A stretch of DNA of 64,000 nt from Xanthobacter sp. NM-59. Its GTDB lineage: Bacteria; Pseudomonadota; Alphaproteobacteria; Rhizobiales; Xanthobacteraceae. Within the stretch, counting starts at the first letter, position 1; every line of letters starts with the position of its first letter. The translations under genes were made by a program, and so were the position numbers. The stretch spans positions 173,396 through 237,395 of the forward strand of contig NZ_JACBFQ010000010.1 in the NCBI RefSeq assembly GCF_021401125.1, written 5' to 3'. The notes under the pieces are model-generated. The model made no database searches. It worked only from the letters and a program-made list of their open reading frames with translations, and was not told the origin of the DNA. Of this stretch, positions 46,803-58,127 are shown piece after piece.

Positions 46803-48119
46803 TTATTCAGCCGCGTCAGCGGGGTTTTTCGCGGTTCCCAGGCCGAAGCGCTGCTCCACATAAGCCTCCACCATCTGGCGGAACTCGGCCTGGATGTTGG
46901 CGCCGCGCAGGGTGGCCACCTTCTTGCCGTCGATGAAGACGGGAGCGGAGGGCGTCTCGCCGGTGCCGGGCAGGGAAATGCCGATGTCGGCGTGCTTGGA
47001 TTCGCCCGGGCCGTTCACGATGCAGCCCATCACCGCCACATTGAGGCTCTCGACCCCCGGATAGCGCGCCTTCCACGCGGGCATGGCCTCGCGGATCATC
47101 TCCTGCACGCTCTGCGCCAGCTCCTGGAACACGGTGGAGGTGGTGCGCCCGCAGCCGGGGCACGCCGCCACCAGGGGCACGAAGGTGCGCAGGCCCATGG
47201 TCTGGAGGATTTCCTGCGCCACCTGCACCTCGCGGGTGCGGTCACCGCCCGGCTCGGGGGTGAGGGACACGCGGATGGTGTCGCCGATGCCCTGCTGGAG
47301 CACCACGCCCATGGCCGCCGTGGAGGCCACGATGCCCTTGGAGCCCATGCCCGCCTCGGTGAGGCCGAGATGCAGGGCATAGTCCGAGCGGCGCGACAGC
47401 TCGCAATAGACCGCGATCAAATCCTGAACGGCCGAGACCTTGGCCGAGAGAATGATGCGATTGCGCTTGAGGCCGATCTCCTCCGCCAGCGCCGCCGAAA
47501 GCAGGGCCGAGCGCACCAGCGCCTCACGCGTCACCGCGCGCGCCTCCGCCGGGCGGGGCAGGCGGGAATTCTCGTCCATCAGGCTGGTCAGCAGTTCCTG
47601 GTCGAGGGAACCCCAATTGGCGCCGATGCGCACCGGCTTGTCGTGGCGGATGGCGGTTTCCACGATGGCTGCGAACTGCCGGTCCTTCTTGTCGCCGAAG
47701 CCCACATTGCCGGGATTGATGCGGTATTTGTCGAGGGCCTCGGCGCACGCCGGGTGATCGGCCAGAAGCTTGTGGCCGATATAATGGAAGTCGCCCACCA
47801 GCGGCACCTCGATGCCGCGCGCCGCGAGCTTCTCCTTGATGTGGGGAATGGCGGCGGCCGCCTCGTCGCGGTCCACCGTCAGGCGCACCAGCTCCGAGCC
47901 GGCGCGCGCCAGGGCCGCCACCTGGGCCACGCTCGCCTCGATGTCGGCGGTGTCGGTGTTGGTCATGGACTGCACCACCACCGGCGCGCCGCCGCCCACC
48001 ATCACCTTGCCGACACTGACGCCCACCGTGGGGCGACGGGCGGCGGGGCCGGCCTCCGAAAGCTCGGCGGGCACCACGGGCGTCGCTTCAATGGCGTTCT
48101 GGGAGGAGGAAGAGGGCAT
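46803..48119 (-). CDS. ispG: 4-Hydroxy-3-methylbut-2-enyl diphosphate synthase
   Basis: Iron-sulfur enzyme of the MEP isoprenoid pathway that converts MEcPP to HMBPP, 438 residues. Cluster cysteines: CPGCGR and [17 protein letters not shown]. The core [19 protein letters not shown] and [13 protein letters not shown] are standard. ATG 48119 was chosen before an about 30-residue variable N-terminus; the longer frame to 48254 is spurious. Single gene. Confidence 0.97.
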   Translation of the reverse strand: MPSSSSQNAIEATPVVPAELSEAGPAARRPTVGVSVGKVMVGGGAPVVVQSMTNTDTADIEASVAQVAALARAGSELVRLTVDRDEAAAAIPHIKEKLAARGIEVPLVGDFHYIGHKLLADHPACAEALDKYRINPGNVGFGDKKDRQFAAIVETAIRHDKPVRIGANWGSLDQELLTSLMDENSRLPRPAEARAVTREALVRSALLSAALAEEIGLKRNRIILSAKVSAVQDLIAVYCELSRRSDYALHLGLTEAGMGSKGIVASTAAMGVVLQQGIGDTIRVSLTPEPGGDRTREVQVAQEILQTMGLRTFVPLVAACPGCGRTTSTVFQELAQSVQEMIREAMPAWKARYPGVESLNVAVMGCIVNGPGESKHADIGISLPGTGETPSAPVFIDGKKVATLRGANIQAEFRQMVEAYVEQRFGLGTAKNPADAAE

Positions 48120-48187
48120 GGGGCAGGATCCTCGATCGGCGCTCGGGCCATCGGCTGTAATCGAGGTAGGCCCACCGCCGCCCAGCG

Positions 48188-48730
48188 TCAACCGGCGGCG
48201 GCGGGAGCCGCGACGCTGTCGCCGCCCGGCTCGCTTTCGCGGCAGCGGGCACACAGGCCGGCCACCTCCAGCACTCGCTGGCGTGGCGTGAAGCCGGCGG
48301 CGCGGGCCGCCCAGGCGAGGTCCCGCCCCACCGCGTGGGAGCCAACCTCCCGCGTCAGCCCGCAGCGCTCGCAGATGAGGAACACCACCACCTCTTCCGC
48401 CTCATGGGGATGGGCGCAGGCGAGGAAGGCGTTGCGGCTCTCGATGCGGTGGGCCAGCCCTTCCGCCACCAGGAAATCGAGTGCGCGATAGACCGACATG
48501 GGCGGCGCGCCCTCGCCGGACGCGGCCAGCCGCTCCACGATGTCATAGGCACCGAGCGGTGTGTGGCTGGCGGCGAGCGCCCGCATCACATTGCGGCGCA
48601 GGGCCGTGAGCCGCAGCCCCTTGCCGGCGCAGCACGCCTCCATGCGCGCCACCGCACCGGCGACGCATTGCGCGTGATCGTGATCGTCCGCCGGGTCCTG
48701 CGGCGGCATATGGCTGTGTTCGTGGCTCAC
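48188..48730 (-). CDS. zur: Fur-family zinc regulator (Zur)
   Basis: Zinc-responsive repressor of the Fur family, 180 residues. A His/Asp-rich N-terminus ([17 protein letters not shown]) precedes the winged helix ([29 protein letters not shown]). CERCG and CARC are the structural zinc cysteines, with HPHEAEEVV between. The start is a GTG without a clear ribosome site; ATG 48709 is an alternative. No znuABC gene is in the window. Confidence 0.88.
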   Translation of the reverse strand: MSHEHSHMPPQDPADDHDHAQCVAGAVARMEACCAGKGLRLTALRRNVMRALAASHTPLGAYDIVERLAASGEGAPPMSVYRALDFLVAEGLAHRIESRNAFLACAHPHEAEEVVVFLICERCGLTREVGSHAVGRDLAWAARAAGFTPRQRVLEVAGLCARCRESEPGGDSVAAPAAAG

Positions 48731-48965
48731 GACCGCAAATCTAGTGCATCAGGTGCCGTTTCGCCATCGCCCGGCTTTAACCATGGGACACGGCGCCCCT
48801 ACTCGGATAGCCTGCGGGCGGATTGCGCCGCCGCGGCGGGCGGGGCAATCTGCGCGCGCGGCGGCCTCCGGGAAGTCGCCGTGTCGTGACAGCATCGTCA
48901 CACCCGCCCGCTAGAGGGAGATGGGCGCTCGCGCCGCATCACCCGCGCCTCATTGGGGAAAAGCC

Positions 48966-49748
<783 letters not shown>

Positions 49749-49821
49749 TCCGGCCGCGACGGGTTGGGGTGCGGTCTTTGGCCGGGTCTGAGACGACCTC
49801 ATGCTGAGGAGGCGGTCACGA

Positions 49822-50868
49822 ATGGCCCGTCGCGACGGCGAAAAGAAGATTCTTTCGCTCGCGCTCCAGGGGGGAGGCGCCCACGGCGCCTTCACCTGGG
49901 GCGTGCTCGACCGGATCTTGCAGGACGAGCGCATCACCATCGCCGGCATTTCCGGGACCTCGGCCGGCGCCATGAATGCGGTGGTGCTCGCCAACGGCCT
50001 CGCCAAGAATGATCCGGAGGAGGCCCGCCACGGGCTCACCCAATTCTGGCGCGATGTCTCGCGCGATGGGCGCATGTCGCCGCTCCAGCGCACCGCCTTC
50101 GACCGGCTCATGGGCAACTGGTCGCTGGCCAACAACCCCACCTATCTGGCGCTGGAAGTGGCCTCGCGCTTCTTCTCGCCCTATGACTTCAATCCGCTGA
50201 ACATCAATCCCCTGCGCGAGATCATCGAGGCGCATGTGGACTTCGAGGCGCTGCGGCGCTCGCAGGTGAAGGTGTTCATCTCCGCCACCAATGTGCACAC
50301 CGGCCGCGCCCGCATCTTCGGCCATGACGAGATGACCGCCGACGCGGTGATGGCCTCCGCCTGCCTGCCCTTCATGTTCCAGGCGGTGGAGATCGAGGGC
50401 GTGCCCTATTGGGACGGCGGCTACATGGGTAATCCGCCGCTCTTCCCCCTCTATGAGAAGGCCGACGCGGACGACATCCTGCTGGTGCAGATCAATCCGG
50501 TCGCGCGCAAGACCACGCCCCGCACGGCCTCGGAAATTCACAACCGCATCAACGAGATCACCTTCAACGCCTCGCTCCTGGCCCAGCTGCGCGCCATCGA
50601 CCACGCCAGCAAGCTGATCGACCAGGGGCTCATCAGCCGCTGGACTCTGGGCGGCTCCAGCTTCCGCCGGGTGCGGCTGCACCGCATCGGCGGGGAAGAC
50701 CAGCTCGCGACCCTCGACGCCACGTCCAAGCTCAATGCGGAATGGCACTTCCTGCAGCATCTGCGCGATCTGGGCCGTGCCTCCGCTGAAATCTTCCTCG
50801 ACACCCATTTCGACGATCTCGGCCGCCGTTCCACCCTGGATCTCAAACTGGAACTCGCGGACGACTGA
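49822..50868 (+). CDS. Patatin-like phospholipase
   Basis: 348-residue serine lipid acyl hydrolase. Oxyanion hole QGGGAHGAFTWGVLD near residue 16, nucleophile GISGTSAGAMNA near 45, and catalytic Asp in WDGGYMGNPPLFP are intact. ATG 49822 has AGGAGG 9 bases upstream. Its closeness to bdhA suggests a shared transcript and perhaps a link with polyhydroxybutyrate or membrane lipid turnover, but no substrate can be assigned. Confidence 0.92.
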   Translation: MARRDGEKKILSLALQGGGAHGAFTWGVLDRILQDERITIAGISGTSAGAMNAVVLANGLAKNDPEEARHGLTQFWRDVSRDGRMSPLQRTAFDRLMGNWSLANNPTYLALEVASRFFSPYDFNPLNINPLREIIEAHVDFEALRRSQVKVFISATNVHTGRARIFGHDEMTADAVMASACLPFMFQAVEIEGVPYWDGGYMGNPPLFPLYEKADADDILLVQINPVARKTTPRTASEIHNRINEITFNASLLAQLRAIDHASKLIDQGLISRWTLGGSSFRRVRLHRIGGEDQLATLDATSKLNAEWHFLQHLRDLGRASAEIFLDTHFDDLGRRSTLDLKLELADD

Positions 50869-51062
50869 GCGCCAGGGCCATAAGACGCCGCCATGACGTG
50901 CCACCATGGAGCACAGCCACGGGGCGGCTCCCGCTCCCGCTTGCGGCGGGGCCAGACGGCGTGGTGAGCACGGCACCAGGAAGGTGAACGCAGGCCGGCG
51001 GAAGAGAGGGCCCCGAAGAACCACCGCGCGTTCAAGGCGGAGACGTCCGGGTTATCGGAAGC

Positions 51063-51088
51063 TCCCTCCCCCGCGCGCGGGAGAGGGA
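51063..51088. repeat. REP-like GC-rich hairpin
   Basis: TCCCTC and CCCGC pair with GCGGG and GAGGGA with one mismatch, in the 310-base gap 50869-51179 that otherwise holds nothing recognised. Similar hairpins with CCCTCTCCC occur near 56250, 57120 and 57660. Confidence 0.4.
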
Positions 51089-51179
51089 TGCCGCCTCAGC
51101 GGACCGATGCTCTCAAATGCCGATCAATCCTCAGACGCAAAATCCCGCGCGTTCGCCGGGATCCGCCGCCGTTGGCCGC

Positions 51180-51710
51180 TCAGGCGCCGCGCGAATCCTT
51201 CTTCGCCTGCGCCGTGGCCACGAACTTGGTCACCCGCCCGGCCTCGCCCGCCGGGGAGCCGATGCGGTCGAGGCGCTGCTTGGCCTTGCTAGTCATGCCG
51301 GAATTGCCGCGCGGCAGGGTGGCGGGGCGGGTGGCGCGCTTGGCATCCCGCTTCAACTCCAAGGCTCGGTGGGCATTGACCATCAGCTCCGCGCGCGCGG
51401 CCTCGGCCTGGCGGCGGGTCACCTCGCGGCGGGCGCGGGTTAGCGCGTCGGTGAGCACGGACGCCTTCTGGCGATTGCCCGAATCGGCCTTCTCGAAGGT
51501 CACCTCGCCGCGACCGCCTTTGCCGCGCAGGGCCCGGCGCTGGTTGTTGGCAATGGTCAGCGCCCGCTCGCGGTGGCTCCGCAGATGACCGACAAGGGCG
51601 TGAAGATCCGCGTCGGCCAGCTCCGACAGGACGGGGTGGCGGGCCTTGGCCACGAACTCCATCTCCGCATCGGTGAGGAGCTGCCGTTCCATTTTCCGCG
51701 TATGCGCCAT
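51180..51710 (-). CDS. Small basic protein of unknown function
   Basis: 176 residues, very rich in Arg, Lys and Ala, mostly alpha-helical by appearance. The N-terminus MAHTRKMERQLLTDAEMEF and the middle HLRSHRERALTIANNQRRAL resemble DNA- or RNA-associated proteins, but I recognise no domain. ATG 51710 has AAGG 9 bases upstream; the open frame could extend to 51734. Divergent from the macro-domain gene. Confidence 0.65.
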   Translation of the reverse strand: MAHTRKMERQLLTDAEMEFVAKARHPVLSELADADLHALVGHLRSHRERALTIANNQRRALRGKGGRGEVTFEKADSGNRQKASVLTDALTRARREVTRRQAEAARAELMVNAHRALELKRDAKRATRPATLPRGNSGMTSKAKQRLDRIGSPAGEAGRVTKFVATAQAKKDSRGA

Positions 51711-51805
51711 GATAAAGTGCCTTGAAGTCTGCAAAAAGGGCCTGAATGGCTATGCCACGGAGTGTGAAACGCGTAAGACACTCCGCCCCTTGGGAGCCTG
51801 ACCCG

Positions 51806-52375
51806 ATGTTTCCTGCGGCCTCATCCGCTTCCTCCGCATTCGGCTGGCGCGGCGCGCGCATCGAGGTGGAGGTGGGCGACATCACCCGCCTTGACCTCGA
51901 CGCCATCGTGAATGCCGCCAACTCCTCCCTGCTGGGCGGCGGCGGCGTGGATGGCGCCATCCATCGGGCGGCAGGCCCGCAGCTTCTGGCCTATTGCCGC
52001 ACCCTGGGCGGCTGCCCCACGGGCGAGGCGCGCATCAGCCCCGGCTTCGCCTTGCCGGCACGGCGCGTCATCCACACCGTGGGGCCCGTCTGGCACGGCG
52101 GCGGCGCGGGAGAGGATGCGCTCCTGGCCTCCTGCTATCGCGAAAGCCTCGCTTTGGCCGCCGGCGAGGGACTGGAATCCGTTGCGTTTCCAGCGATTTC
52201 CACCGGGGTTTACGGCTTCCCGCCGGAACGGGCGGCGCCGCTGGCGGTGGCAGCCGTTCTGGACCATCTGGAAAGCGCCACCTCCGTCGCCCGTATCGTG
52301 TTCTGCTGCTTCTCACCTTCCGCCGCCGAGCTGCACAATGACGCCCTCGCCCGAAGCCGCGCCGCACGCCTCTGA
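51806..52375 (+). CDS. Macro-domain ADP-ribose hydrolase (O-acetyl-ADP-ribose deacetylase type)
   Basis: 189 residues. The MacroD/YmdB signature is complete: [20 protein letters not shown], the glycine loop [16 protein letters not shown], and [16 protein letters not shown]. It probably removes ADP-ribose from proteins or deacetylates O-acetyl-ADP-ribose. ATG 51806 has GGGAG upstream. The last 38 bases overlap the following rluA-type gene in another frame. Confidence 0.93.
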   Translation: MFPAASSASSAFGWRGARIEVEVGDITRLDLDAIVNAANSSLLGGGGVDGAIHRAAGPQLLAYCRTLGGCPTGEARISPGFALPARRVIHTVGPVWHGGGAGEDALLASCYRESLALAAGEGLESVAFPAISTGVYGFPPERAAPLAVAAVLDHLESATSVARIVFCCFSPSAAELHNDALARSRAARL

Positions 52376-53129
52376 GCCGCCGGCCCTGCCCGTCCTCCAC
52401 CGGGACGGCATGATGCTCATCATCGACAAGCCGTTCGGCCTGCCGGTGCATGCGGGGCCCAAGGGCGGAGAAACTCTGTCCGATCACCTGGACGCGCTGC
52501 GCTTCGGCCTGCCCAAGCGGCCCGAGCTCGCGCACCGGCTGGACAAGGACACCTCCGGCTGCCTGGTGCTGGGCCGCCACGCCAAGGCGCTGGCCCTGCT
52601 GGGCAAATTGTTCGCCCAGGGGCAGGTGGACAAGACCTATGTGGCCGTCACGCGCGGCGGTCCGGCCAATGATACCGGCCGCATCGACCAGCCGCTTGCC
52701 AAGCGCTCGCCCCATCGCGGATGGTGGATGCAGGCGGTGCCCAAGGGCGCGCCGGGGGCGCAGGAGGCGATCACCGATTATCGCGTGCTCCATCGCGGCG
52801 AGGGGCTCTGCGTGCTCGCCCTGTCGCCGGTGACGGGGCGCACCCACCAGCTGCGTGCCCACCTCTCCCACCTGGGCGCGCCCATCCTGGGCGATGCCAT
52901 CTATGGCGGTGCCTCGCGCCTTCCGGGCGGGCCGAAACTGCATCTGCACTCGCGCCGCATCGTGGTGCCGCTCGCCAAGAAGGGGCCGCCCGTGGCGGTC
53001 AGCGCCCCGTTGCCGCCGCATATGTGCGAGACGCTGCTGGCGCTCGGGCTCTCGCCGGACGAGATCGGACGGGCGGCCGACGCTGCGTTCCCATCACAGT
53101 CGGCGGCCGCCCCAACCTCTACCGAGTGA
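52338..53129 (+). CDS. RluA-family pseudouridine synthase
   Basis: 263-residue RNA pseudouridine synthase. The catalytic Asp lies in [17 protein letters not shown] near residue 70; [16 protein letters not shown] and [20 protein letters not shown] are typical. Without an S4 domain it fits the RluA/RluC-like enzymes; the exact rRNA or tRNA site is unknown. ATG 52338 lies inside the macro-domain gene, so translation is coupled. Confidence 0.93.
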   Translation: MTPSPEAAPHASEPPALPVLHRDGMMLIIDKPFGLPVHAGPKGGETLSDHLDALRFGLPKRPELAHRLDKDTSGCLVLGRHAKALALLGKLFAQGQVDKTYVAVTRGGPANDTGRIDQPLAKRSPHRGWWMQAVPKGAPGAQEAITDYRVLHRGEGLCVLALSPVTGRTHQLRAHLSHLGAPILGDAIYGGASRLPGGPKLHLHSRRIVVPLAKKGPPVAVSAPLPPHMCETLLALGLSPDEIGRAADAAFPSQSAAAPTSTE

Positions 53130-53364
53130 CGCGCCAATTCAGAACCCCGCCCGTGACGCCGTCGGCGCGGTCCGCGTCGAGACAGCACGATGTCCCAGCG
53201 CTGGGGAGAGCCTCCGGGCAGGTTTCAGCCGCCCCCTGGCGCCGCCGACGGATCGGGGCGGGAACGCCGGGGGATGTGAAGACGGCGGGCGCTGGTGCAC
53301 GCGGTGCGGCGTGATAAGCTCCATGGGTTTTATGACGGGCCCCGGCCCTGGATGAGGAGTTGGC

Positions 53365-56043
53365 GTGAGCCCGGCAAAGCGGTCCCAGGACGGCGCTGAA
53401 GAAGACCAGAAGCTTGCGCCCGGCGCGGCGAAGGCGGAAGCCGCCCGCCTGCTGCTGGCGCGCGCCCTGCGGCGTGCGCGCCTCACCCTGCTGTGGGAGC
53501 GCGTATGGCCCGGTCTCGCCGCCATGCTGGCGGTGGGCGCCCTGTTTCTCGCCCTCTCCTTCGCCGGCCTGTGGCAAGAGCTGCCGGCGCTCGGGCGCAT
53601 GGTCGGCCTCGGCGTGTTCGTGGTGCTGTTCGCCGCCGCCGCGCTGCCCCTGGCGCGCCTGAAGCGCCCCGATGACGGGGAGGCGTTGGCACGCCTCGAC
53701 ACCCACAGCGCCCTGGCCCACCGGCCCGCCACCGCCCTTTCCGACAGCCTCGCCACCCGGCCGGACGATCCGGTGGGCGCGGTGCTGTGGCGCGCCCACC
53801 TCGCCCGCGCCATGGCGGCGGCAGAGCGGCTGCGCGCCGGCCTGCCGGCCCCCGGCCTGGCCCGGCGCGACCCTTATGCGCTGCGTGCCCTGGCGCTGCT
53901 GGCGCTGTTCGCCACCGTATTCATGGCGCCGGGGGAGCACCTCTCCCGCATCCGTGCCGCCTTCGACTGGCATGCTTTGACCCCGCCGACGCCGTTCCGG
54001 CTCGACGCCTGGGTGGATCCGCCCACGTATACGGGCCGCCCGCCCGTGGTGCTGCCCGGCCTGCGCTGGGACGACCCCACCACCCTGAACGCCGCCGCCC
54101 TCCAGGTGCCGGCGGGCAGCGTGCTGGTGGTGCGCGGGGCCGGCGTGGACGTCTCCGCCCTGAAGCTGGACGACGGCATCACGCCCGAGGAGGTTGCGCC
54201 CGGCGGCGCCAAGGCCGGCGCCACCGCGGCCGACCAGGGGCAGGCCGCCGAGCGGCGCTTCGTCATCCGCGATACGGGCGACGCCAGCTTCACCGGGCCG
54301 GACCAGCGGCGGGTGATGTGGCACTTCAAGGTGGTGCCCGACACCACCCCCAGCATCGCCTTCGCCAAGCCGCCGCAGCCCGGCGCGCGCAACACCCTGC
54401 AGCTCACCTATCGCGTCGAGGACGATTACGGCGTGAAGGAGGCCGAGGCCCTGCTCTCGCCCTTGCCGCCCGAGCCGCCTTTGTTCCCGCGCCCCGGCGC
54501 GCCGGCGCCGCGCGTTCCCGACAAGCCGCTGGTGCCGCAGCCGGAGGTCAAGCTTTCGCTGCCGCCCGGCGGGCGCTCCGGCACGGCCCAGACCAGCAAG
54601 GACCTGCTCGCCCACCCCTGGGCCGGTGCCACGGTGAAGCTTATGCTCCGCGCCCGCGACGAGGCCGGCAATGAGGGCTTCAGCGAGACCCGCACGGTGC
54701 GCCTGCCCTCCCGCGCCTTCACCAAGCCGCTGGCCCGCGCGCTGATCGACGAGCGCCGCCTCCTGGCCTTCGACGCGCGCAACCGCAGGCGGCTGGTGGC
54801 GGTGCTCACCGCGCTCACGGATTTTCCCGAGCAGTTCGCTCCGCCGGCAAGCGAGTATCTGGGCCTGCGCGCCGCCCTCGCAAAGGCCAAGTACGCCCGC
54901 AATGACGATGATCTGCGGGCCCTTGTGGACTATCTCTGGGAGATGGCGGTCGCCATCGAGGACGGAACCCTTACCGAGGCGGAACGCGCCCTGAAGGCGG
55001 CCCAGGAGGCCCTGCGCGAAGCACTGGAGCGCGGCGCCAGCGACGAGGAGATCGCCCGCCTCACCCAGGACCTGCGGGCGGCCATGGACAAGATGATGCA
55101 GCAGCTCGCCGCCCAGGCGCGTCGCGACGGCGGCACCGATTCGCGGCCGCTGGATCCCAACACCCGCATCGTGCGCCCCCAGGACATCCAGCGCATGCTG
55201 GACCAGATCGAGAACCTCGCCCGCTCCGGCAATCGCGAGGCCGCCCAGCAGCTTCTCGACCAGCTCCAGGCCATGATGGAAAACATGCGCCCCGGCAACC
55301 GCCAGGCCGGCCGCCAGGATGGCCAGCAGCAGAACGAGCTCGGCGGCATGATCCGCGAGCAGCAGCGCCTGCGCGACCGCACCTTCCGCCAGGGTCGCGA
55401 GCAGGGCCAGCAGCAGGAGCGCGGCCAGCAGCGGCAGGGTCAGCAAGGGCAAGGCCAGCAGGAGCAGCAGAACAACTTCGACGAGCTGAAGCAGGGCCAG
55501 CAGGAGCTGCGCCAGCGCTTGGGCAAGATGCTCGACGCGCTGCGCCAATACCAGCAGGGCCGGCAGGGCCAGTCCGAGCAGCAGGGCCGCGGCAACGAGG
55601 GCGCTCAGGAAGGCGACGACGGCGAGAAGGCCCAGGCCGAGGCCCTCGACCGGGCGGGCGAGGCCCTGGGCCGGGCCGAGCAGGCCATGCGGGAGGCTGA
55701 AGAGGCCCTCGGTCGCGGGGACGGCCAGCCTGCGCTCGATGCGGAGGGCCGCGCCCTTCAATCCCTGCGCCAGGGCGCCCAGGCGCTCGCGGAGGGCCAG
55801 CGGGGCAATCAGGGCCAGCCCGGCCCCGGCGGTCCCGGCGAGGAGAGCGCCCAGCGCACAGACCCCCTCGGCCGCCCCCTGCGCAGCCAGGACTATGGCG
55901 ACGATTTCACCGTGAAGGTGCCCGACGAGGTGGACGCCCAACGCGCCCGCCGGGTTCTCGAGGAATTGCGCCGCCGGCTGGAGCAGCCCGAGCGCCCGCA
56001 GATCGAGCTCGACTATCTGGAGCGCCTCCTCAACGGCCTGTGA
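53365..56043 (+). CDS. TIGR02302/DUF4175 membrane protein
   Basis: 892 residues, a family known almost only from Hyphomicrobiales. Three membrane helices lie in the first about 190 residues (ERVWPGLAAMLAVGALFLAL, VGLGVFVVLFAAAALPL, ALLALFATVFMAP). A periplasmic beta-rich part (PPTPFRLDAWVDPPTYTGRP) follows, then a long helical region and a Gln-rich stretch (about 650-735) that is low in complexity. The C-terminus FTVKVPDEVDAQRARRVLEE is conserved in the family. GTG 53365 has GAGGAG 6 bases upstream. Function is unknown. Confidence 0.9.
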   Translation: MSPAKRSQDGAEEDQKLAPGAAKAEAARLLLARALRRARLTLLWERVWPGLAAMLAVGALFLALSFAGLWQELPALGRMVGLGVFVVLFAAAALPLARLKRPDDGEALARLDTHSALAHRPATALSDSLATRPDDPVGAVLWRAHLARAMAAAERLRAGLPAPGLARRDPYALRALALLALFATVFMAPGEHLSRIRAAFDWHALTPPTPFRLDAWVDPPTYTGRPPVVLPGLRWDDPTTLNAAALQVPAGSVLVVRGAGVDVSALKLDDGITPEEVAPGGAKAGATAADQGQAAERRFVIRDTGDASFTGPDQRRVMWHFKVVPDTTPSIAFAKPPQPGARNTLQLTYRVEDDYGVKEAEALLSPLPPEPPLFPRPGAPAPRVPDKPLVPQPEVKLSLPPGGRSGTAQTSKDLLAHPWAGATVKLMLRARDEAGNEGFSETRTVRLPSRAFTKPLARALIDERRLLAFDARNRRRLVAVLTALTDFPEQFAPPASEYLGLRAALAKAKYARNDDDLRALVDYLWEMAVAIEDGTLTEAERALKAAQEALREALERGASDEEIARLTQDLRAAMDKMMQQLAAQARRDGGTDSRPLDPNTRIVRPQDIQRMLDQIENLARSGNREAAQQLLDQLQAMMENMRPGNRQAGRQDGQQQNELGGMIREQQRLRDRTFRQGREQGQQQERGQQRQGQQGQGQQEQQNNFDELKQGQQELRQRLGKMLDALRQYQQGRQGQSEQQGRGNEGAQEGDDGEKAQAEALDRAGEALGRAEQAMREAEEALGRGDGQPALDAEGRALQSLRQGAQALAEGQRGNQGQPGPGGPGEESAQRTDPLGRPLRSQDYGDDFTVKVPDEVDAQRARRVLEELRRRLEQPERPQIELDYLERLLNGL

Positions 56044-56940
56044 CGCTTAGCGGCGCGCGGCTTTGAAAGCTGCGCGCCCTGGGATCGATAATTGCTGAAG
56101 AAGCAAGCGGTGGTGGGGAACACACGGCCTGCCCCGCTTGCGAACGAGGGTGCCAACCGCGACCCGCCTCGGTGGCAAGGAAGCTTCGCGTCCAAGGCTC
56201 ACGACCTTCCGGAATATCGCCATTCACCACCGCGAGGGTCGCATCGCCCGCGTCCCTCTCCCCCGCAAACGGGCGCGGGAGTGGCAATCTGAGGCGCATC
56301 CTTGGCGGTTGGGCATAAAGCGGGCCGCCGGCGCTGAACGTCGCTTGGGGCGCGCTTGCCTTCACCCGCCTGCTGCACGGGAACCCGTGCCCACCGCACT
56401 TGGAAGCGCGCCCCATCCCGACCTTCGAGAGCCCGGGATGCGGAAGGCGGCCTTCTGTCAGCCCGGGCCCGCGCTTGCGGAAAAGAGAGGCCCGAGGCGC
56501 GCGAGGGCCCGACACAGCCCAATGCCAATCGTGCGGAGCGCCAGCTCAAGCCCCGTTGGGATACGCCTTTTCGGGTCACCGCATGTAAACGCAGCGCCGC
56601 CCTCGCCAGTCCCGCAAGCGCGAGGGCGACAGCAGGACTATCCAGATGACTTGGCAGCGGCCGCCCCGCGGATTGAGTGGCGATCGGAAAGCGCGCGGCA
56701 GCCGGGCGGAGGGGGCCACGGAAGCCACACGCCCTTCGGCCTCGCATCCCTGGCCGGAGCGGGCCTGCAATGCGCCCCGTGCGGCCCCCGTAAGGCGCCG
56801 CCGCGCGGAAGCCGGTGCGGATCACCTCCCTGGCCGCCACCGGCACGCGGTCGCGCCGGGTCGGCCTACGGAGGCCGCCGCGCAACAGGCCAATCTCATC
56901 ACCTGGAGCAGCTCCTCTTTTCATGGTAACGGGGAAATGC
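56044..56940. other. Gene-free region upstream of the XRE regulator
   Basis: About 0.9 kb with no gene I can support. Open frames on both strands lack ribosome sites and recognisable sequence. It contains a CCCTCTCCC hairpin segment near 56250 and many short GC-rich palindromes. No insertion-sequence gene or terminal repeat was seen. Confidence 0.5.
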
Positions 56941-57006
56941 TCTAGAGTGTTGAATTGACGCGTGTTCCCGGCGCCCCGCGAGGTGAGCTTCGCGCGAAGG
57001 CACGCG
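56941..57006. repeat. Rhizobiales-type intergenic repeat (copy B)
   Basis: Starts TCTAGAGTGTTGAATTGACG and ends TTCGCGCGAAGGCACGC. It aligns with copy A (42189) over the TTGAATTG and GCGCG parts but is diverged inside. Confidence 0.5.
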
Positions 57007-57150
57007 AGCGGGGCGATAGGCATTGAGAATGAACAGCGACTGGCCGCCCGCGCCCGAAGCCGCCACGCCCAGCCGCAGGGACCTGGCATGGGCGCGACAG
57101 CGCGGCGGATGCCCCCTTCACCCCCTCTCCCAGTGGGAAAGGGCGCGCCC

Positions 57151-57516
57151 ATGACACCGTTCGGCCGGCGGGTGCGCGATCTGAGGGCGGCGCGGGGTGT
57201 CACGCTCAGCGAGATGGCCCATGCCCTCGGCGTCACCCCCACCTATCTCTCGGCCCTGGAGAACGGCAAGCGCGGCCGGCCCACCTGGAGCATGGTTCAG
57301 CGCATCATCGCCTATTTCAACGTGATCTGGGATGAAGCTGAAGACCTGCAGCGGCTGGCGGAGCTGTCACAGCCGAAGGTGACCGTGGACACGGCCGGCC
57401 TGAGCCCGGAGGCCACCGAATTCGCCAATCTGCTGGCCCAGGAAATCCGCCACCTGCCGCCGGAAGCGGTCGCCGAGCTGCTGGGACGCCTGAAAATCCT
57501 GCGCAAGCGGGCCTAG
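57151..57516 (+). CDS. XRE-family helix-turn-helix regulator
   Basis: 121-residue DNA-binding protein. The helix-turn-helix is at residues 5-35 (FGRRVRDLRAARGVTLSEMA, GVTPTYLSALENGKRG), followed by a short C-terminal helical part ending in LLGRLKILRKRA. GGAAAGGG lies about 8 bases before ATG 57151. Alone in a gene-poor region; targets unknown. Confidence 0.9.
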   Translation: MTPFGRRVRDLRAARGVTLSEMAHALGVTPTYLSALENGKRGRPTWSMVQRIIAYFNVIWDEAEDLQRLAELSQPKVTVDTAGLSPEATEFANLLAQEIRHLPPEAVAELLGRLKILRKRA

Positions 57517-57557
57517 ACGACTTCCGTTTTTCACGCGCGCACTGAGGCCATCGATCC

Positions 57558-57614
57558 TTTTTGGCGCGTTACCTTCGCGCACGCCGTTTCCCACTCCGCT
57601 CGGACGCGCTCCGG
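57558..57614. repeat. Rhizobiales-type intergenic repeat (copy C)
   Basis: TTTTTGGCGCGTTACCTTCG at its start and CGGACGCGCTCCGG at its end line up with copy A, with several substitutions between. The gap 57517-58127 contains this repeat and a CCCTTTCCC hairpin near 57655; no gene is supported there. Confidence 0.45.
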
Positions 57615-58127
57615 GACCGCTCAACGTTCGCGAGACAGGGCGCAAAGCGCCGCGCCCTTTCCCGCCTGAGAGGCAGGGGCCAGCGCCGATCCTGCGCATG
57701 GAGGAATGGACTTCGAAGCAGAGCGGCTTCCCAGGCGATGCCGTTGGCCTCCGTGCCTGACCCCACTCCCAGCGGTTCGCCCCTCCCCCGAAAGCGGAGG
57801 GCAGGAGCGTGAGGAACAGGTTGGTGGGGGCGCAGGCCGCGCCGGGCGCGCAGGGTGTCAACCGGCCTTGGGGTGTGTTCCGGCAAAGGGGCGGGGTCGT
57901 TCGGAGAGATAGACAATCTCACTGAGTGACACGGCGCATTTCCCCATTTCACGGAATTGGGGGTGTTCCCGCTGGCCAAGTCCATGTGCCTCCGCACGCG
58001 ACTGACCCGCCCCATCGCCCCAGGACGCTCCATGCCGGGTTCTGAAGGCATTGCACGCGGGCACGCCGCGACTTCAGTCGGGGTGTCGGCCGCGTTCGTC
58101 CCACTGGTGGCCGAGGATCGCTCGGGT

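Noticed and set aside
56138..57242. Long open frames in the gene-poor segment
   Set aside because: Arg/Pro/Ala-rich products typical of high-GC shadow frames, no ribosome sites, no known motif.
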